Notes: generated from the sequence alone by a model not told the origin. 64,000 bases of DNA from Methylobacterium hispanicum (GCF_022179285.1 NZ_BPQO01000028.1:1-64000), one strand, 5' to 3'. Counted from the stretch's first letter, positions 16,385-25,146 are shown. Made by a program: numbers and translations.

Positions 16385-17158
16385 TCACGCGCCGACCTCC
16401 ACCACGAGATCCGCGCGGAAGGCCGGGTTCTCGGAGCCGTACCCGCGGGGGTTGCAGATCACCCGTGTGGCGGCGTGCACGTAGTCGAGGCTGGCGTGGA
16501 CGTGACCGTGAACCCAGAGGGCGGGGCGCCGGTCCTCGATCATCGGCCCGAGATCGGAGACGAAGGCCGGGTTCAGCGGGTCGCCGGCGAAGACCGGCGC
16601 GACGGAGGCCGGTGCCGGGCCGTGGTGCGTGACCACCACCTGGGGCAACCCGCCGGGGGTCTCCCGGAGGACGGCGTCCAGGAAGGCGCGCGAGGCCTCG
16701 TGCAGGCCGAGCGCCTCCTCCGGGCGGAAGGGCCGCCGCGCGTGGCCCCAGCGGATGCGCCGGTGGTCGTTGAGGCCACGGCCGGCGGCGTCCATCGCCG
16801 CCCGCCGCCGTTCAAGGCCATCGAGCGCATAGTCGGTCCAGAGGGTGGCCCCGCAGAACCGGACGCCGCCGAGCGCGACCGCCTCGTCCTCCAACAGGTG
16901 AATGCCGGCGGCTTGCGCGGCGGCACGGCCCAGCGCGAGTTCCTCGCCGTGGATGCGGCGGTAAAACTCGTGGTTGCCGGCGACCATCACGACCGGCATG
17001 TGGCGTCCGAGCGCTTCGGCCGCCCAGTCCACCGCGGCGCCCAGCCCCTCGCAGACGTCGCCCGCGACGACCACCACGTCGGCTTCGGGGATACGGGCCG
17101 GGTTCCACGGTGGCCCTCCCACTCCTTGGTGGAGGTCCGACAGGATCCAGATGCGCAT
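16385..17158 (-). CDS. calcineurin-like metallophosphoesterase
   Basis: A 257-residue metallophosphoesterase with the complete dinuclear metal site: SDLH (D8, H10), AGD (D34), GNHE (N62, H63), THHG (H178/H179) and HGHVH (H219, H221). It should hydrolyse a phosphodiester or phosphomonoester, using Mn or Fe; the substrate is unknown, and nucleic acid ends, cyclic nucleotides or nucleotide polyphosphates are all possible. It is full length for the family. It shares an operon with a metal-site-dead paralogue, an exonuclease and a Lon-like ATPase. Start codon ATG at 17158. Confidence 0.87.
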   Translation of the reverse strand: MRIWILSDLHQGVGGPPWNPARIPEADVVVVAGDVCEGLGAAVDWAAEALGRHMPVVMVAGNHEFYRRIHGEELALGRAAAQAAGIHLLEDEAVALGGVRFCGATLWTDYALDGLERRRAAMDAAGRGLNDHRRIRWGHARRPFRPEEALGLHEASRAFLDAVLRETPGGLPQVVVTHHGPAPASVAPVFAGDPLNPAFVSDLGPMIEDRRPALWVHGHVHASLDYVHAATRVICNPRGYGSENPAFRADLVVEVGA

Positions 17159-17233
17159 GGGTGCCGTCCTTGGGCGATTGGGATGCGGGGCAGGGGTTCT
17201 CGGCCGGCGCCGGGGCGAACCGGTCCCGGTCGG

Positions 17234-17704
17234 TCACGGCCGCGGCGCCGGCGGGACGCGCGGCACCCAGGCCGCCCACCGCGCGGCGAGTTCGACCAGG
17301 TGACGCTCGTCCGGACGTCGGCGCGCCAATCGCCTCAGCGCGCTTGCGAGGACGACCGGGGCGGTTCGATCACCGCACAAGGCACGCAGCAGCAGGGCGC
17401 TCGCGACGGTGTCGGCCGCCGGTCCGCTCACCCCTTCCAGGCGCAGGACCGTGAGCGCGATGCGCGTGGTCGCGACCGGATCGCCCCGGAGCGCGGCGTC
17501 CCAGCGTCGCCGGGCGCAAGGGGGTTCGACCGCGCGCAACACCATGAGGAGCGAGCGCGCCGTCGCGGGACCGAGGGACTGCGGCGGCACGACCCGCCAC
17601 AGCCTGAGCATCGGGGGCGCGCGCCTCAGCGCGGCGTTGGCGGCGGGCGGGCACGCGGGAGCGGCCGGGCAGGCGTCGCGGCGCCCGGAAGCGGGTCGGG
17701 ACAT
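17234..17704 (-). CDS. hypothetical protein
   Basis: A 156-residue open frame, Ala/Arg/Leu-rich and predicted helical, without signal peptide, membrane segment or motif that I recognise. It fits in strand and spacing between the phosphoesterase (75 bases downstream) and the 357-residue protein (45 bases upstream). An internal Met at residue 32 (MLRLWRVVPP) is a plausible later start, since the first 31 residues are low-complexity. GC-rich DNA gives many chance open frames, so this call rests mainly on position. Confidence 0.5.
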   Translation of the reverse strand: MSRPASGRRDACPAAPACPPAANAALRRAPPMLRLWRVVPPQSLGPATARSLLMVLRAVEPPCARRRWDAALRGDPVATTRIALTVLRLEGVSGPAADTVASALLLRALCGDRTAPVVLASALRRLARRRPDERHLVELAARWAAWVPRVPPAPRP

Positions 17705-17749
17705 GTCAGGCTATCTCCATGGCGTCGGGATGGGCGGGAGGGCGCGCGC

Positions 17750-18823
17750 TCACTGGAGCCCCGCCGCCGGCGTCGCCTCTGCCGGTGTCCCCAGGCGATA
17801 GAGGCGCGACAGCGTCCGCGCCCAAGTTCTTCCGTCCGTGGCGAAGACGTCCGAGGTGAGGGTGGGGCGCCCGGAAGCGATGGTCGGGTGGCCGAAGGAG
17901 ACGCCGGCAAGCACCCGCGTCCGGCCGCTCAGAAAACTCCAGGATTCCATGAGCGGCGCCCGCGCCATCTCCTCCGGAGCCGGTCCGCCTTGCTCCAGCG
18001 CCTCCAGCGCGTCGGCGAGGTCGCGCAGCCGGTCGCAGAGCCGCCGCTCGTCGGGGGTGACGGGCATCTCGGGATCGAGGCCGAGCGCGCGGGCGAACCG
18101 CCCGCTGTCGAGGGAAGCGACGAAGGGATCCTGGGCGGCCACCTCGATGGCGGCGAGAAGGAGCATGCCCTGGCGCACCGTTCCGGCCAGCGGATGGCCC
18201 GCCGCGACGGCGTGCGTCTCGGATCGCGTCGGCGCGGGCAGGGCCACGGGCAGGAACCGGCAGCCGTCACCGGCGCCGGCGCGGCGGAGGAGGGGGCGCA
18301 TCGTCTGTTCGAAGCGCGTGGCGTCCGGGCCTCCTCCGGCCCGTCCGGCCCCGAGCAGCCAGACCGGGGCGGCGGATCCGGGCTCCGGCCCCACGCCGGA
18401 AGCCTGATCCGCCGCCGCCCGTCCCGAGATCACCTGTTCCCCGCACTGGCCGAGGGCGAAGGCTGCGAGGCGCTCCTCCATGGCGCCCGGACCGACAACG
18501 ACCACCGACAAGGCCGCCGCCTCGCGCAAGCTGCGGTAGGGGAGCCAGGAGAGCGGAAGGTCCAGGACGACGTCCCGCGCCGTCGCCTGCGCCTGCCTGA
18601 TCAGATCCTCCGGATCGTCGAAGGTGACGAGGTCGCCGGGTTCGGCCTCGACGACGCACAGGGCCTCTGGCATCGTCTCCGGGATCCGGGCAAGGCCCTG
18701 TCCCCGCTCGGTGATCCTCAGCAACGTGGCGGGCCGTGCGGCGGTGGTCAGGGCGTGGGCCGCCGCGAGGGCGGCATGGGTCGCGGCCGAACGGCCATCG
18801 GCCCCGTAGAAGGCGTAGAGCAT
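17750..18823 (-). CDS. two-domain protein: ParA-like N terminus, DUF6634-like C terminus
   Basis: A 357-residue protein. The N terminus (MLYAFYGADGRSAATHAAL) looks like the start of a ParA/Soj-type P-loop domain, but the loop reads GADGRSAAT and lacks the KGGxGKT lysines, so nucleotide binding is doubtful. The C-terminal 70 residues (MARAPLMESW through LYRLG) match the 95-residue protein at 16054-16341. It is the first gene of the minus-strand cassette and is divergent from an XRE-type regulator, with about 100 bases between the conserved parts. The ATG at 18823 begins the conserved part. Its function is unknown; a regulatory or scaffold role is possible. Confidence 0.65.
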   Translation of the reverse strand: MLYAFYGADGRSAATHAALAAAHALTTAARPATLLRITERGQGLARIPETMPEALCVVEAEPGDLVTFDDPEDLIRQAQATARDVVLDLPLSWLPYRSLREAAALSVVVVGPGAMEERLAAFALGQCGEQVISGRAAADQASGVGPEPGSAAPVWLLGAGRAGGGPDATRFEQTMRPLLRRAGAGDGCRFLPVALPAPTRSETHAVAAGHPLAGTVRQGMLLLAAIEVAAQDPFVASLDSGRFARALGLDPEMPVTPDERRLCDRLRDLADALEALEQGGPAPEEMARAPLMESWSFLSGRTRVLAGVSFGHPTIASGRPTLTSDVFATDGRTWARTLSRLYRLGTPAEATPAAGLQ

Positions 18824-18872
18824 GGAGCAGTCCCATCCCGAGAGAGCGGAGCGGGCCACGGATGCCGGCGAT

Positions 18873-19280
18873 GGAGTGGGACCACGCGCGGACGGGCGAG
18901 CTCAAGCAACGAGATGGAACTATACCACGGGTGTAATATTTTATCACGAGCAAAGCAAGCCGCCGCTCGACTTATCCTCAGCCAACGTCGAAGCGCTGGA
19001 GCCCGGCGCCCCCCTTCCGGGCGTTGTGTGCCAAGCGGCTCGCGAGTTGCTCGGCCTGACGCAGCTTGAGTTCTCGAAACTCTCGGACGTGAGCAAGAAA
19101 ACGATAAATGATTTCGAGAACCAGAAGGTGGAGCCCCGAAGCCGCGTGGTCCGCGCCTTACGCGAAGCCCTGGAGAACCGTGGGGCGCGCTTCTACCGAA
19201 GTGGCGAAGCGATTGGCGTTCTGGTCAGCAGGCCGCACGTGAAGCGCGATGACGCGGAGGATGGCACCGGGCGAGGCTAA
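18873..19280 (+). CDS. XRE-family helix-turn-helix regulator
   Basis: A single-domain DNA-binding protein. The core CQAARELLGLTQLEFSKLSD, followed by VSKKTINDFENQK, is a textbook XRE helix-turn-helix of the short type common next to phage and plasmid genes, ending with ENRGARFYRSGEAIGV. The start is unclear: GTG at 19026 gives 84 residues and just the domain, GTG at 18873 gives 135, and ATG at 18822 would overlap the divergent gene. An A/T-rich stretch at 18913-18960 probably holds the promoter or operator. It most likely represses the cassette at 12076-18823 and itself. Confidence 0.7.
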   Translation, partial: GVGPRADGRAQATRWNYTTGVIFYHEQSKPPLDLSSANVEALEPGAPLPGVVCQAARELLGLTQLEFSKLSDVSKKTINDFENQKVEPRSRVVRALREALENRGARFYRSGEAIGVLVSRPHVKRDDAEDGTGRG

Positions 19281-19618
19281 ACAGCTTGGTTCCGCGAAGA
19301 GATCTTGCCTCTACATGTGGGTACGTTTCTACCGGCATCGGCTTGCGGTGGTCGAGCAACAGGGCTGGACGTCACGGGATCGCTCGCATCCAGCCGTTGC
19401 CCACGGTTCCCCAGGGAAGCGGGTGTCAACCGTCGGACCTGGAGAACCAGGCTCGGCGCCCTGGCAAGACCATCGCTTCCAAGATGCGGCCTCGCCCCGC
19501 TCAAGCCAGCCCCCCGCTATTGCGGGCGCCTGAGGTCGAGAACGACCCACCCGAGGATCGCTGCCGTGAGGGTTGCGATCACGGGCATCGCGACGCCATC
19601 GTGCCCCGGCCGAGCGTC
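19281..19618. other. 338-base stretch without a supported gene
   Basis: Several short open frames cross this interval on both strands but none has a domain, a ribosome site or a conserved-looking composition. It separates the convergent ends of the XRE regulator and the diguanylate cyclase. I see no hairpin with a T run or repeat in it. Confidence 0.4.
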
Positions 19619-21139
19619 TCAGGCGCCGACCAGACGAAACTGCGGCTCGCCGGCTGACCTGCCCGTTAGGCGCGATGCGCAGCGGGTCTGGTTCCGGCCG
19701 CATGCCTTGGCTTCGTAGAGGGCGGCATCGGCCAAGCCGTAGAGGTCGGCGTCGGTTATCCCGGTCGCCAGCCCGATGCTGACCGTGACGGCGCCTGGCG
19801 CGATGCCGGCCGAGGCGATTGCCAGTCCCGACACCTGGGCGTGCACCCTCTCGGCGACGCGCCGCGCGCCCGCAGCGTCGGTGTTCGGCAAGAGCAGCAC
19901 GAACTCCTCGCCGCCGACCCGACAGGCGAGGTCGCCGGGCCGGGGCACGGCAGCCTTGAGGCAGCCGGCCAAGCCCTTGAGCACCTCGTCACCCACAGCG
20001 TGGCCGTAACGGTCGTTGTAGCGCTTGAAATGGTCGGCATCGACGACGAGCAGCGACAGCGGGTTGCCCGTGCGTCGGGCGTCCTCGCAAGCCCGGGCGA
20101 GGACCTGCTCGAACCGGCGGCGGTTCGCAAGGCCGGTCAGCGCGTCGGTGCGCGAGAGGCGGGCCATCTCGGCGTGCATCTCCGCGCGGCGGCGGAGCTC
20201 GCGGCCGAACAGCAGCGACAGCGTGACCGTCAGCCCGCACAGCACGAGTACGACGGCGGCGATACCGAGCGCCTTCGTCCGCCATGCGGCCTCGACCTCG
20301 GCGGTGGCGACGGCGACGTTGAGGACGAGGGGTAGGTCGCCGACCCGCGTGAAGGCGTAATGGCGCTCGACGCCGTCCCGGACCGAGGTGCCGACGAAGG
20401 CGCCGCCGCCCTCGCGCACGAACCGGTCGAAGTTCCGGGTGCCGGCGATGTTCACGCCGATGTCGGCCTCGACGTAGGGATGGCGCACGACGCGCGTGCC
20501 GTCCTGCATGTAGAGGTTGATCGCACCCTCATGACCGAGGCTGATCCGGTCGAACAGCCGGGTGAAGTACGATAGCTTGAGCGTACCAAGCGCAACGCCG
20601 CCGAACGAGCCATCGGGGTTGGCGATGCGGCGGCTGAACGGCAGCATGCGCTCCCCGGTCAGGCGCGAGATCAGCGGTCGGCCGATATGGAGGCCGACGT
20701 CCGAGCGCGCCTTGTGGACCTGGAAGTAGTCGCGGTCGGCGTAATTGCCCTTGCGCGGAGGGACGGCGCCCGCATCGGCCGCGACGTCACCGTCGGCGTC
20801 GATGACCAGCATGACCCCGAGGTCCTTGGCGGTGGCGGCCCGGTCGAACAGGATGAGTTGGCGCAGCTTGGGGCCGGCCCCCGCCGCCTCGGGCGCACGC
20901 AGGTTCTCGACCGCCGCCTGCAGGGACAGGTCGATGAGCTCGACGTTGCGGGCAATGTCACGCTCGATGACCTGCAGTAGGTTCTTCGAGGTTTGCTCGG
21001 CCTTGTCCCAGGCGTCACGGCGCACCTCCAGCAGCAGGAGCCCTGACGTGACCAGCATGCCGACGGGCGCCAGCACGCTGAGCGCGACCCAGTTGCGGCC
21101 GGACCGGAGGATGCGCGGGAGGCGCCGAGGCAGGATCAT
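19619..21139 (-). CDS. membrane diguanylate cyclase with extracytoplasmic sensor
   Basis: A 506-residue inner-membrane enzyme that makes cyclic di-GMP from two GTP. It has a first membrane segment at about 18-38, a periplasmic dCACHE-type sensor at about 45-265 (RDYFQVHKA and GVALGTLKLSYF are typical), a second membrane segment at about 272-295, and a GGDEF domain from LSRTDALTGLANRRRFE to the end. The active site reads GGEEF, and the inhibitory I-site RPGD precedes it by five residues, so product inhibition is expected. The terminal 25 residues are a tail. It would raise c-di-GMP and favour biofilm in response to a small ligand. It is transcribed alone. Confidence 0.9.
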   Translation of the reverse strand: MILPRRLPRILRSGRNWVALSVLAPVGMLVTSGLLLLEVRRDAWDKAEQTSKNLLQVIERDIARNVELIDLSLQAAVENLRAPEAAGAGPKLRQLILFDRAATAKDLGVMLVIDADGDVAADAGAVPPRKGNYADRDYFQVHKARSDVGLHIGRPLISRLTGERMLPFSRRIANPDGSFGGVALGTLKLSYFTRLFDRISLGHEGAINLYMQDGTRVVRHPYVEADIGVNIAGTRNFDRFVREGGGAFVGTSVRDGVERHYAFTRVGDLPLVLNVAVATAEVEAAWRTKALGIAAVVLVLCGLTVTLSLLFGRELRRRAEMHAEMARLSRTDALTGLANRRRFEQVLARACEDARRTGNPLSLLVVDADHFKRYNDRYGHAVGDEVLKGLAGCLKAAVPRPGDLACRVGGEEFVLLLPNTDAAGARRVAERVHAQVSGLAIASAGIAPGAVTVSIGLATGITDADLYGLADAALYEAKACGRNQTRCASRLTGRSAGEPQFRLVGA

Positions 21140-21325
21140 CGCGCGGCGTTCCCCGGCTGCGTTGTCGTCGCTTCGATCCTGACACGCCGAGACCTAACGG
21201 GTCTTTGCGAGTGCGGAAGGGTTGTCCGGCCCGCCCACGCCTGACGGACGGGCTCGCCGAGGCAATCGGCCGCGCGAGCCTCGACCTGCTCGTCACCGAC
21301 GAGACGCCCCCCCCCGGGTCCTGCG

Positions 21326-22444
21326 CTAACCGCGAGCCTGACGTTCGATCACCCGGCTGCCGGTCAGCGGCGTCGTGAGCGCTGCCTCACCGCTCCTTGT
21401 ACCCGTGAGATGAAGAACGCGGGGACGGCGAAATAGGAAGCCGAGCCAGGTGCCGCGGATGAGCCGCTCGAAGAGAAGAGGCAGTACGACGGCGACGCTC
21501 ATCACGGCGAGCGAGGCCAATCCGACATCCTCGATCACGCCCGTCTTCACGATCAGGCTGCGCCAGGCGGCCATTGGCAGGAAGAAGGCAAGATAGATCA
21601 CGATGGAGCGCTTCCCGCAGGTACGCAGCGCCCCCGTCACGACGCCTCCCGCTTCGGCCAGCAAGCTGGCAAGTGCGACAATCGCCAGCGCGCCCGCGAA
21701 TCCGGCCGCGAGACCCACCCCCGGCAGGCTCGCGAGGGTCGGGTGGTCCGGGATGCCCGACGGCGTGAAGGCGAGCCAGCCCTCGGCCAACGCCCAGGCC
21801 CCAAGGCTTGCAAGCGCCAGCCGCCGGTAGCGCCGCACGGCATCGGAGAAGGCAAAGATCTGGTCGGCCAGGAGGTAGCCGCCGACGAAGTAGACGTAGC
21901 GGGCGCAGAACTCCTCAACGAGGAAGGAGGAGGTTTGGACCGGCATGATCTGCAACAGCGCGGCGGTCCCGAGAAGCGCCGGGCCAGGCAAAGGCCGCAG
22001 CAACTTCGTCACGATCGAGAACACGGCGAGGAGATAGATGAACCACAGCGTTGAGTAGGGCTCGACGAGGGCGAGGGCAAGGTGAGCTAGGAAGGCCGGG
22101 ATGCCCCCATCCCCGGCGACGGTCTCGTACTTCAACGCCGACTGAAGCAGCAGCCAGAGCAGGTAGAAGTAGGCGAAGTGGATTATGCGCCGGTCGGCGA
22201 AGCGGCGCCAGTCACGGTCCAGCACCCGTCCGACGAACAGACCCGAGAGCAGGAAGAAGTCCGGGATCCGGAACGGCTTGGCGAAGGCGACGACCGGGTG
22301 CAGGAAGCCCTCCCCACCCATCGCCTCGCCGGTGCCGAGGGTCGAGTGCATCATCACCACGAGCAAGATGCAGATGCCCTTTGCCACGTCGACCCAGGCG
22401 TATCGGAGCTCCTCCTCCGCTTGAGTTCTCGCCCGCCCGCCCAC
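21326..22444 (-). CDS. acyltransferase 3 family membrane protein
   Basis: A 372-residue polytopic protein of the Acyl_transf_3/OpgC-like group. It starts with the family hallmark WVDVAKGICILLVVMMH, followed by about ten hydrophobic spans and the FRIPDFFLLSGLF segment. Such proteins transfer acyl or succinyl groups to exopolysaccharide, lipopolysaccharide or periplasmic glucans. GTG at 22444 is chosen with GGGGA 9 bases upstream; the frame is open further but the extension is Arg/Gly/Pro-rich and not protein-like. It may work with the glycosyltransferase at 5238 on a surface glycan, though they are far apart. Confidence 0.82.
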   Translation of the reverse strand: MGGRARTQAEEELRYAWVDVAKGICILLVVMMHSTLGTGEAMGGEGFLHPVVAFAKPFRIPDFFLLSGLFVGRVLDRDWRRFADRRIIHFAYFYLLWLLLQSALKYETVAGDGGIPAFLAHLALALVEPYSTLWFIYLLAVFSIVTKLLRPLPGPALLGTAALLQIMPVQTSSFLVEEFCARYVYFVGGYLLADQIFAFSDAVRRYRRLALASLGAWALAEGWLAFTPSGIPDHPTLASLPGVGLAAGFAGALAIVALASLLAEAGGVVTGALRTCGKRSIVIYLAFFLPMAAWRSLIVKTGVIEDVGLASLAVMSVAVVLPLLFERLIRGTWLGFLFRRPRVLHLTGTRSGEAALTTPLTGSRVIERQARG

Positions 22445-22943
22445 GATCCGTCCCCGTATCCCAGCCCGGGGCCGAGTTTCGCCGGAGCCGGTTAAGCGAG
22501 CGGCAGCACCGGCGCGCGACCGTCCATGATGGACAACGGAACTTGAACGAAGCCGCGGCCGCGGTACCAGCGCACGTTCGCCGATGCGCCGACCAGCCCC
22601 CCCGGACGAACTGCCCTGCGTCCCGTGGCGCGTTGCGAAGCCGCGTCGAACCCGTTCCGGCGCGCTCCAGCGGTGTCCACGGCTTGCGCCCGAGGCCGCC
22701 CGGAGGCGGCACAACTTCAACCGATAAGGGCCGGGAAAGCGCAGCCGGGGTTGCCGCCGGCGCCCGGCGTGGTGTCATCGCACCGCTCTCCCGCGCCACC
22801 GTCACCAGGCCGGTCGGGCAAACGCGCGCTCGGCCACCGGGACATCGTACCTCGCTCCGGCACGCTCAACGTCTCACGCCATACGGTCGCCCGCCACGGA
22901 CGGCCGTCAATCCCAGATCCCGCGCAACCGTACTTTCTACGGT
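22445..22943. other. 499-base stretch without a supported gene
   Basis: Open frames on both strands are short or Arg/Pro/Gly-rich and look like chance frames of GC-rich DNA. I see no RNA gene or repeat. The promoter of the acyltransferase should lie in the first 100 bases. Confidence 0.35.
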
Positions 22944-23237
22944 GTGTGCCGGCCTCGCTGCGTTCCATATAGGCCGCTCGCGGAGTGGGGGCTGACGTTG
23001 GGCGAAGACCGGCCGGACGAGTATCACGTCTACCTGAGACACGACGACGTCATCTATTTCCTGGCGGCGGACGGGACGTTCGTGTCGGACCTCGAAGGCG
23101 GTCGCGCTTTCGAGAGGATCGAGGACGCGTTCGAGGTGATCAACGCCATGACGGATGGGCGCGATCTCCCGAGGGAGCATGAACCCGGAGTGGTTCGGAA
23201 CGCGCACCGCTTCTACGGGCCACGCGCCCGAGGCTGA
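22944..23237 (+). CDS. small hypothetical protein
   Basis: Up to 97 residues from GTG at 22944; TTG at 22998 would give 79. The stretch from DEYHVYLRHDDVIYFL to FERIEDAFEVINAMTDGRDL has balanced composition, alternating hydrophobic residues and acidic helices, unlike the Arg-rich frames around it, so I take it to be real. No signal peptide or known motif. It stands alone between divergent regions, and its function cannot be inferred. Confidence 0.5.
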   Translation: MCRPRCVPYRPLAEWGLTLGEDRPDEYHVYLRHDDVIYFLAADGTFVSDLEGGRAFERIEDAFEVINAMTDGRDLPREHEPGVVRNAHRFYGPRARG

Positions 23238-23474
23238 GGGCAGGCGAACCCGCACGCAGCAGGGAGGGGGAGACCTGACCGGCATTTGGACCGGGCGGAC
23301 CGAGGCTACCGCGTGGCGGCGGTTCTGGGTGGCCGACAGGCGACATCCGGGAAGCACATGGGTGCGGGCAGGAGGTCGTCCAAGGACGAGGGCGCCGAGC
23401 CCGTACCAGCGGCCCGCCACGTGTCGCACGCTGAGCGCCCCCCGGGCCGAGACATCGTCAGCGCAGGCCGATCC

Positions 23475-24299
23475 TCAAGCAGGCGACCCGCCTGAAGCGC
23501 AGGCTGAACTGCCTGAGCAGTCTGTACGGCAGCAGGACCGTGTTGCCCGCCGGGCGCCGGACAAAGGCCCCGGGCAGACCGACCTGCGCTGTCGCCACCA
23601 TGCGGTCGCCGATCCTAACACATAAGCACGGCGCAACAGCCCCTTCTGGCGCCTCATCAACAGGAAGAAGCGCTCGGTGGATGTGCCGCCGTGGACGCGG
23701 CTGCTATAATAAGGCCAGAGCGTGCGCGCGCTGCCGCCCGGGAAGTCCGCCCGCGCCGAGCCGCTGTCGGGCATGAACAAGGTGTCGTGGATGAAGGCGG
23801 CGTCGCCGACCCGGTAGGCGACGGAGGCCAGGGTGTGGCCCGGCGTGAACAGCACCTCGACGTCCAGGTTGCCGATCCGGAAGCGCTCGCCGTCGGCGAA
23901 GAGGCGATCCCACTGCGAGCCGTCCGCCGGGAAAGTCTCGGGCAGGTTGTAGAGCCCCTTCCAGAGCTTCTGCACCTCGACGACCTTCTCGCCGATGGCG
24001 GTCGGCGCGCCCGTCCTGTCGTGCAGGTAGCCGGCCGCCGAGAAGTGGTCGGCGTGCGGGTGCGTGTCGAGGATCCACTGCAGCCTGTAGCCCGCGCGCG
24101 CGATATGGGCGAGCAGGGCATCGGCCGAGCGGGTGGCGGTCGCCCCCGACTTCGGATCGAAGTCGTGCACCGGGTCGACGATGGCGCAGTGTTTCGTCTC
24201 CGCATCGGCGACGACGTACTGCACGCTGCCCGTGCGCTGCTCGTAGAAGCCCGTCACGAGCGGGCGTCCGTGCAGGGACGTTGCGGTCAGGTCTGACAT
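23475..24299 (-). CDS. blh: MBL-fold hydrolase (Blh/persulfide-dioxygenase-like) with a replaced C terminus
   Basis: A 274-residue open frame. Residues 1-195 are a metallo-beta-lactamase domain of the BigR-linked Blh/ETHE1-like type: THPHADH (metal site), FTPGHT, and DTLFMPDSGSARADFPGG. After RTLW (about 23715) the homology stops. The remaining 79 residues are Arg/Ser/Cys-rich, and the final metal His (in a GHDY-like motif) and helices are missing, so about 90 residues of the normal protein appear lost to a rearrangement. Intact homologues oxidise glutathione persulfide during sulfide detoxification; this copy is probably inactive. It is the last gene of the operon under the site at 26146-26186. 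Confidence 0.8.
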   Translation of the reverse strand: MSDLTATSLHGRPLVTGFYEQRTGSVQYVVADAETKHCAIVDPVHDFDPKSGATATRSADALLAHIARAGYRLQWILDTHPHADHFSAAGYLHDRTGAPTAIGEKVVEVQKLWKGLYNLPETFPADGSQWDRLFADGERFRIGNLDVEVLFTPGHTLASVAYRVGDAAFIHDTLFMPDSGSARADFPGGSARTLWPYYSSRVHGGTSTERFFLLMRRQKGLLRRAYVLGSATAWWRQRRSVCPGPLSGARRATRSCCRTDCSGSSACASGGSPA

Positions 24300-24342
24300 G
24301 CATTCCTCCGGTTCGGGATGAACGGCTTCGGGGCTCTGGACG

Positions 24343-25146
24343 TCACGCCCGACCGAGCAAGGCTGGCAGGCCGCGCGCGACGACGTAGAGGCCGACCAAG
24401 ATCACCAGGCCGGCGAAGGTGATGGTCAGGGCGCGCTTGTGCCCGGCGAGACGCTGGCCGAGGCGGGCGCCGACGAGGCCGCCGAGCGCGCCGCCCAGGA
24501 TGAACAGCCCGGCCAGCGTCCAATCGATCAGGCCGGAGACCGCGTAGCTCGCGGCGGTGGCCGCCCCGAAGGCGCTGACCGCCACCAGCGAGGTGCCGAT
24601 GGCCATGGGCAGCGGCATGGACGTCGCCAGCATCAGGCCCGGCACGATCAGGAAGCCTCCGCCGATTCCGAAGAAGCCGGAGAACAGGCCCACCGCGAAC
24701 CCGATGCCGAGCAGCCAGGGCAGGAGCACCGGGGCGCTCCGTTTGGTCAGGCGCACGTCCGGATCGCCCTCGCCGCGCCGCCGGCGCAGCATCAGGCCGC
24801 CGACCGCCAGCATCACGAACCCGAACAGGGCGAGCAGGCTCTGCCCGTCGACCGCCCTGGCCGCGGCCGAGCCGGCCAGGGCGCCGAGGACGCCGGCGAG
24901 CGAGAACGCCCCTGCGCACCGCCACTTCACGTTCCCGGCCCGCCACTGCGGGACGAGGTTGCCGGCCGCGCTGACCGAGACCGCCAGGGCGCTGGTGCCG
25001 ATGGCGACATGGGGCGAGTTCACGCCGACCGCGTAGGTCAGGAGGGGCACTGCCAGGATCGAGCCGCCTCCGCCGACGAGGCCGAGGACCACGCCGACGA
25101 GCCCACCCGAGCCCGCCGCCAGGCCGAAGGTGACGAAGCTCGCCAT
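24343..25146 (-). CDS. TauE/SafE family sulfite exporter
   Basis: A 267-residue inner-membrane protein with about eight hydrophobic spans and the paired glycine-rich repeats of the family (GLVGGGGSILAVPLL and GFFGIGGGFLIVPGL), one in each half. It is expected to export sulfite or a related sulfur anion made by persulfide oxidation. The stop of the preceding gene and this ATG overlap as TGATG (25144-25148), so translation is coupled. It lies between a YeeE-type protein and the MBL hydrolase, the usual BigR-operon order. Confidence 0.88.
   Translation of the reverse strand: MASFVTFGLAAGSGGLVGVVLGLVGGGGSILAVPLLTYAVGVNSPHVAIGTSALAVSVSAAGNLVPQWRAGNVKWRCAGAFSLAGVLGALAGSAAARAVDGQSLLALFGFVMLAVGGLMLRRRRGEGDPDVRLTKRSAPVLLPWLLGIGFAVGLFSGFFGIGGGFLIVPGLMLATSMPLPMAIGTSLVAVSAFGAATAASYAVSGLIDWTLAGLFILGGALGGLVGARLGQRLAGHKRALTITFAGLVILVGLYVVARGLPALLGRA

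Noticed and set aside
16355..19069. A 904-codon plus-strand open frame
   Set aside because: It crosses three well-supported minus-strand genes, including an intact phosphoesterase, and has no recognisable domain.
19305..19718. 137-codon plus-strand open frame after the XRE gene
   Set aside because: It overlaps the end of the diguanylate cyclase and shows no protein-like composition.
23475..24299. Functional persulfide dioxygenase
   Set aside because: The last third, including the final metal ligand region, is replaced by unrelated sequence.
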